Assembly (NCBI RefSeq): GCF_003934165.1
Contig: NZ_RKST01000036.1
Span: 1-34,012 of the forward strand
Direction: 5' to 3'
Length of the DNA stretch: 34,012 nt
Source of the DNA: Borborobacter arsenicus
Lineage (GTDB): Bacteria; Pseudomonadota; Alphaproteobacteria; Rhizobiales; Rhizobiaceae
The notes under the pieces were generated by a model. The model worked only from the letters and a program-made list of their open reading frames with translations, made no database searches and was not told the origin of the DNA. Shown one piece after another: positions 32,822-34,012 of this stretch. How positions within the stretch are numbered: position 1 is the first letter of the stretch; every line of letters starts with the position of its first letter. A program made the translations under genes and the position numbers.

Positions 32822-33745
32822 ATGGAGTTGGTGTTCCCGCACCGGATATCATACCGGGATGGCACCGCGTCGATAGACGAAGCAATCGAAAATCTAAAAG
32901 CGCAAAAGCGACTGCTGGAAGAAGGTGTTCGCTTTCTCGATCTCGCGGTCCCGAATATGACCGTAGAATCAGTGCGAATTCGCGTCGTCAGCGTGGCTTC
33001 TGGAAGCCTTGTATCGGACTTGGCTGTAATCTTGGTGACCACGTATCAGGAAGACCTGGAAGGCAAAATAGTTGGCGGGATTGAGGCGGTGTTTGGGGTG
33101 GATATTCCAGCGGAATATGAAGCGCTTGTCACTCTGTCGGCGCTTGCCGTTACGTATTTGGTCGCTCGCTATGCTTATGATGCGGTACGCTCCAAAAAAC
33201 CCGATCGTCCAGCCTCTACGCACATAGAAGGCGACTACAACACGGTAGTCAACGTTATCTCTGATAAGATAAATCTCCCGACGAGTTCTGTTGAAAATGC
33301 CCTTAATGAGGCGATCCCTCAAGGACGCCGCCGGTCGCTCATTAAGTCGGTCACCAAATTCTTGAAGCCGAGGGAAGACGGAGTTATCTCGCCGGTCACA
33401 GTCGGCGGGGTTGGCGAGATATCTCCAGAAACTTTGAAGGAATACCCATCGGATAGCGAACTTGCCGAGATTGATGAGTCTCGAAACGTGGATTTACCCA
33501 GCGCATTATTGGACATTCGCGCCACAGACCGCGACAAGAACACTACAGGGTGGGCGGCTGTTATCATTGGAGACAAGCGGTTTAAGAAGCGCATGCAGAT
33601 GGATTTATATCCAACGGTCGATGCAGCGGCCTTGGCCAAGAAAGAGCGTGTGAAAGCTGATGTTACGGTAGAGGGAGATCGAAGGGCCGATGGGTCTTTT
33701 GTTGGCAAGAGAATCCACCTCCTGAAAGTCTTGCCAGACGCTTGA
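32822..33745 (+). CDS. unknown 307-residue protein with one predicted membrane helix
   Basis: Not recognised. Residues 1-97 look alpha/beta: a helix EAIENLKAQKRLLEEGVRFLD (20-40), then the strand-like segment VESVRIRVVSVASGSLVSDLAV. A hydrophobic helix spans about 101-117 (ALVTLSALAVTYLVARY). A soluble region follows: a GDYNTVVNVI stretch at 137-146, a basic helical part RRRSLIKSVTKFLK, and a beta-rich end (about 225-305) with DIRATDRDKNTTGWAAVI and RVKADVTVEGDRRADG. There is no signal peptide. ATG at 32822 follows GGGGAG; an in-frame start at 32807 lies before that site. Codon use is A+T-richer than the core genes, in line with transfer. It is divergent from the element's operon and may be cargo. 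Confidence 0.82.
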   Translation: MELVFPHRISYRDGTASIDEAIENLKAQKRLLEEGVRFLDLAVPNMTVESVRIRVVSVASGSLVSDLAVILVTTYQEDLEGKIVGGIEAVFGVDIPAEYEALVTLSALAVTYLVARYAYDAVRSKKPDRPASTHIEGDYNTVVNVISDKINLPTSSVENALNEAIPQGRRRSLIKSVTKFLKPREDGVISPVTVGGVGEISPETLKEYPSDSELAEIDESRNVDLPSALLDIRATDRDKNTTGWAAVIIGDKRFKKRMQMDLYPTVDAAALAKKERVKADVTVEGDRRADGSFVGKRIHLLKVLPDA

Positions 33746-33759
33746 AGTGTTGTTAGCGT

Positions 33760-33909
33760 TTACCGCAATTGCGCCTCTATGATCTCACGCGCTGCCTCGA
33801 ACACCGGCCGCGCCTCAGGCTCCCCGCTTTCGTGAGATTCGAGCAGGAACAACGCCTGTTCATACACCTCGCGGACTTCCTCATCAGACAGAACGCTGTC
33901 AATGACCAT
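33760..33909 (-). CDS. 49-residue acidic helical protein, possibly truncated at its start
   Basis: The frame encodes MVIDSVLSDEEVREVYEQAL, then an acidic segment and FEAAREIIEAQLR at the end. Its coherent amphipathic helices and sensible codons suggest a real protein. It converges with the 307-residue gene, with 14 bp between stops. The ribosome site is poor, and the frame stays open upstream through the adjacent IS-like repeats to the window edge. The original start may therefore have been lost or replaced by an insertion. Function unknown. Confidence 0.5.
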   Translation of the reverse strand: MVIDSVLSDEEVREVYEQALFLLESHESGEPEARPVFEAAREIIEAQLR

Positions 33910-33915
33910 GGAATC

Positions 33916-34012
33916 GGGACCCCGTATTTTCGCGTAAAAGGGACCCCCTGCTTGGGTTGATGAAGGGCACGGCGGTGAGCGCCCGATCAGGCGAAGCTGG
34001 TCGGGGTTGCAC
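33916..34012. mobile_element. possible end of an IS21-like insertion sequence
   Basis: GGGACCCC occurs twice in direct orientation, 24 bp apart (33916-33923 and 33940-33947), each near-palindromic, with GTATTTTCGCGTAAAA between them. Repeated GGGGTCCC-type ends are, from memory, found on IS21-family elements in rhizobia. No transposase is visible because the window stops 65 bases later. Confidence 0.35.

Noticed and set aside
32599-33084. 161-codon open frame in the element's divergent region
   Set aside because: It overlaps the better-supported 307-residue gene in another frame, is Arg/Ser-rich in its second half and has no ribosome site.

Overview
The window looks like the chromosome of an alphaproteobacterium of the order Hyphomicrobiales (Rhizobiales), probably near the Mesorhizobium/Phyllobacteriaceae group. 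The grounds are high-GC coding sequence, the gene families present (PhaR/PhaA/PhaB, 7Fe ferredoxin plus CarD, an RpoH2-type sigma factor, a CenR-like regulator), an EcfG-type promoter, CtrA-type boxes, clustered GANTC (CcrM) sites, and mosaic palindromic repeats between genes. No rRNA, tRNA or CRISPR array was recognised. The genus is an inference.

Layout. 1-5.5 kb: a possible gene tail, a hybrid sensor kinase, a short-chain polyprenyl diphosphate synthase, monofunctional transglycosylase MtgA and ribosomal protein L32, then about 0.7 kb of repeat-derived DNA. 5.5-8.4 kb: a polyhydroxyalkanoate locus with phaR divergent from phaA-phaB. 8.4-10 kb: an AqpZ-type aquaporin with altered selectivity-filter residues, then 0.9 kb without a convincing gene that holds three copies of a ~90-bp repeat and 16 GANTC sites. 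10-15.7 kb: a Suv3-like helicase, an S4 RNA-binding protein, ferredoxin, CarD and a small DUF6494-type protein. 15.9-18.4 kb: rpoH2 behind an EcfG-type promoter, and a convergent M48 lipoprotein protease. 18.5-22.4 kb: the thiamine ABC transporter operon thiBPQ, led by a TPP riboswitch and carrying a multi-hairpin repeat between thiB and thiP. 22.4-29.1 kb: YkuD-type L,D-transpeptidase, CenR-like response regulator, cyclic-nucleotide-binding-like protein, a 50-residue lipoprotein, exonuclease III, LolA and FtsK.

At about 29.15 kb, just beyond the ftsK promoter and its CtrA-type box, the core genome gives way to an integrated element. It contains an eight-gene leftward operon in which six consecutive junctions are four-base ATGA overlaps. 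The operon ends in a putative excisionase and a tyrosine integrase; the other six genes encode small unknown proteins, one with a twin-arginine-like signal. A full CtrA-type box, which is also a tandem TTAACGT repeat, lies 44 bp upstream of the operon's first start codon. Divergent from it is an unrecognised 307-residue protein with one predicted membrane helix. The window ends in a very small gene next to repeats resembling the end of an insertion sequence. The element's far end is outside the window.

How the parts fit: much of the core serves envelope growth and division (MtgA, L,D-transpeptidase, CenR-like regulator, LolA, FtsK), stress response (RpoH2, M48 protease), carbon storage (Pha) and thiamine uptake. 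The regulatory sites point to cell-cycle control (CtrA, CcrM) and the general stress response (EcfG). The element's gene functions cannot be read from sequence alone.
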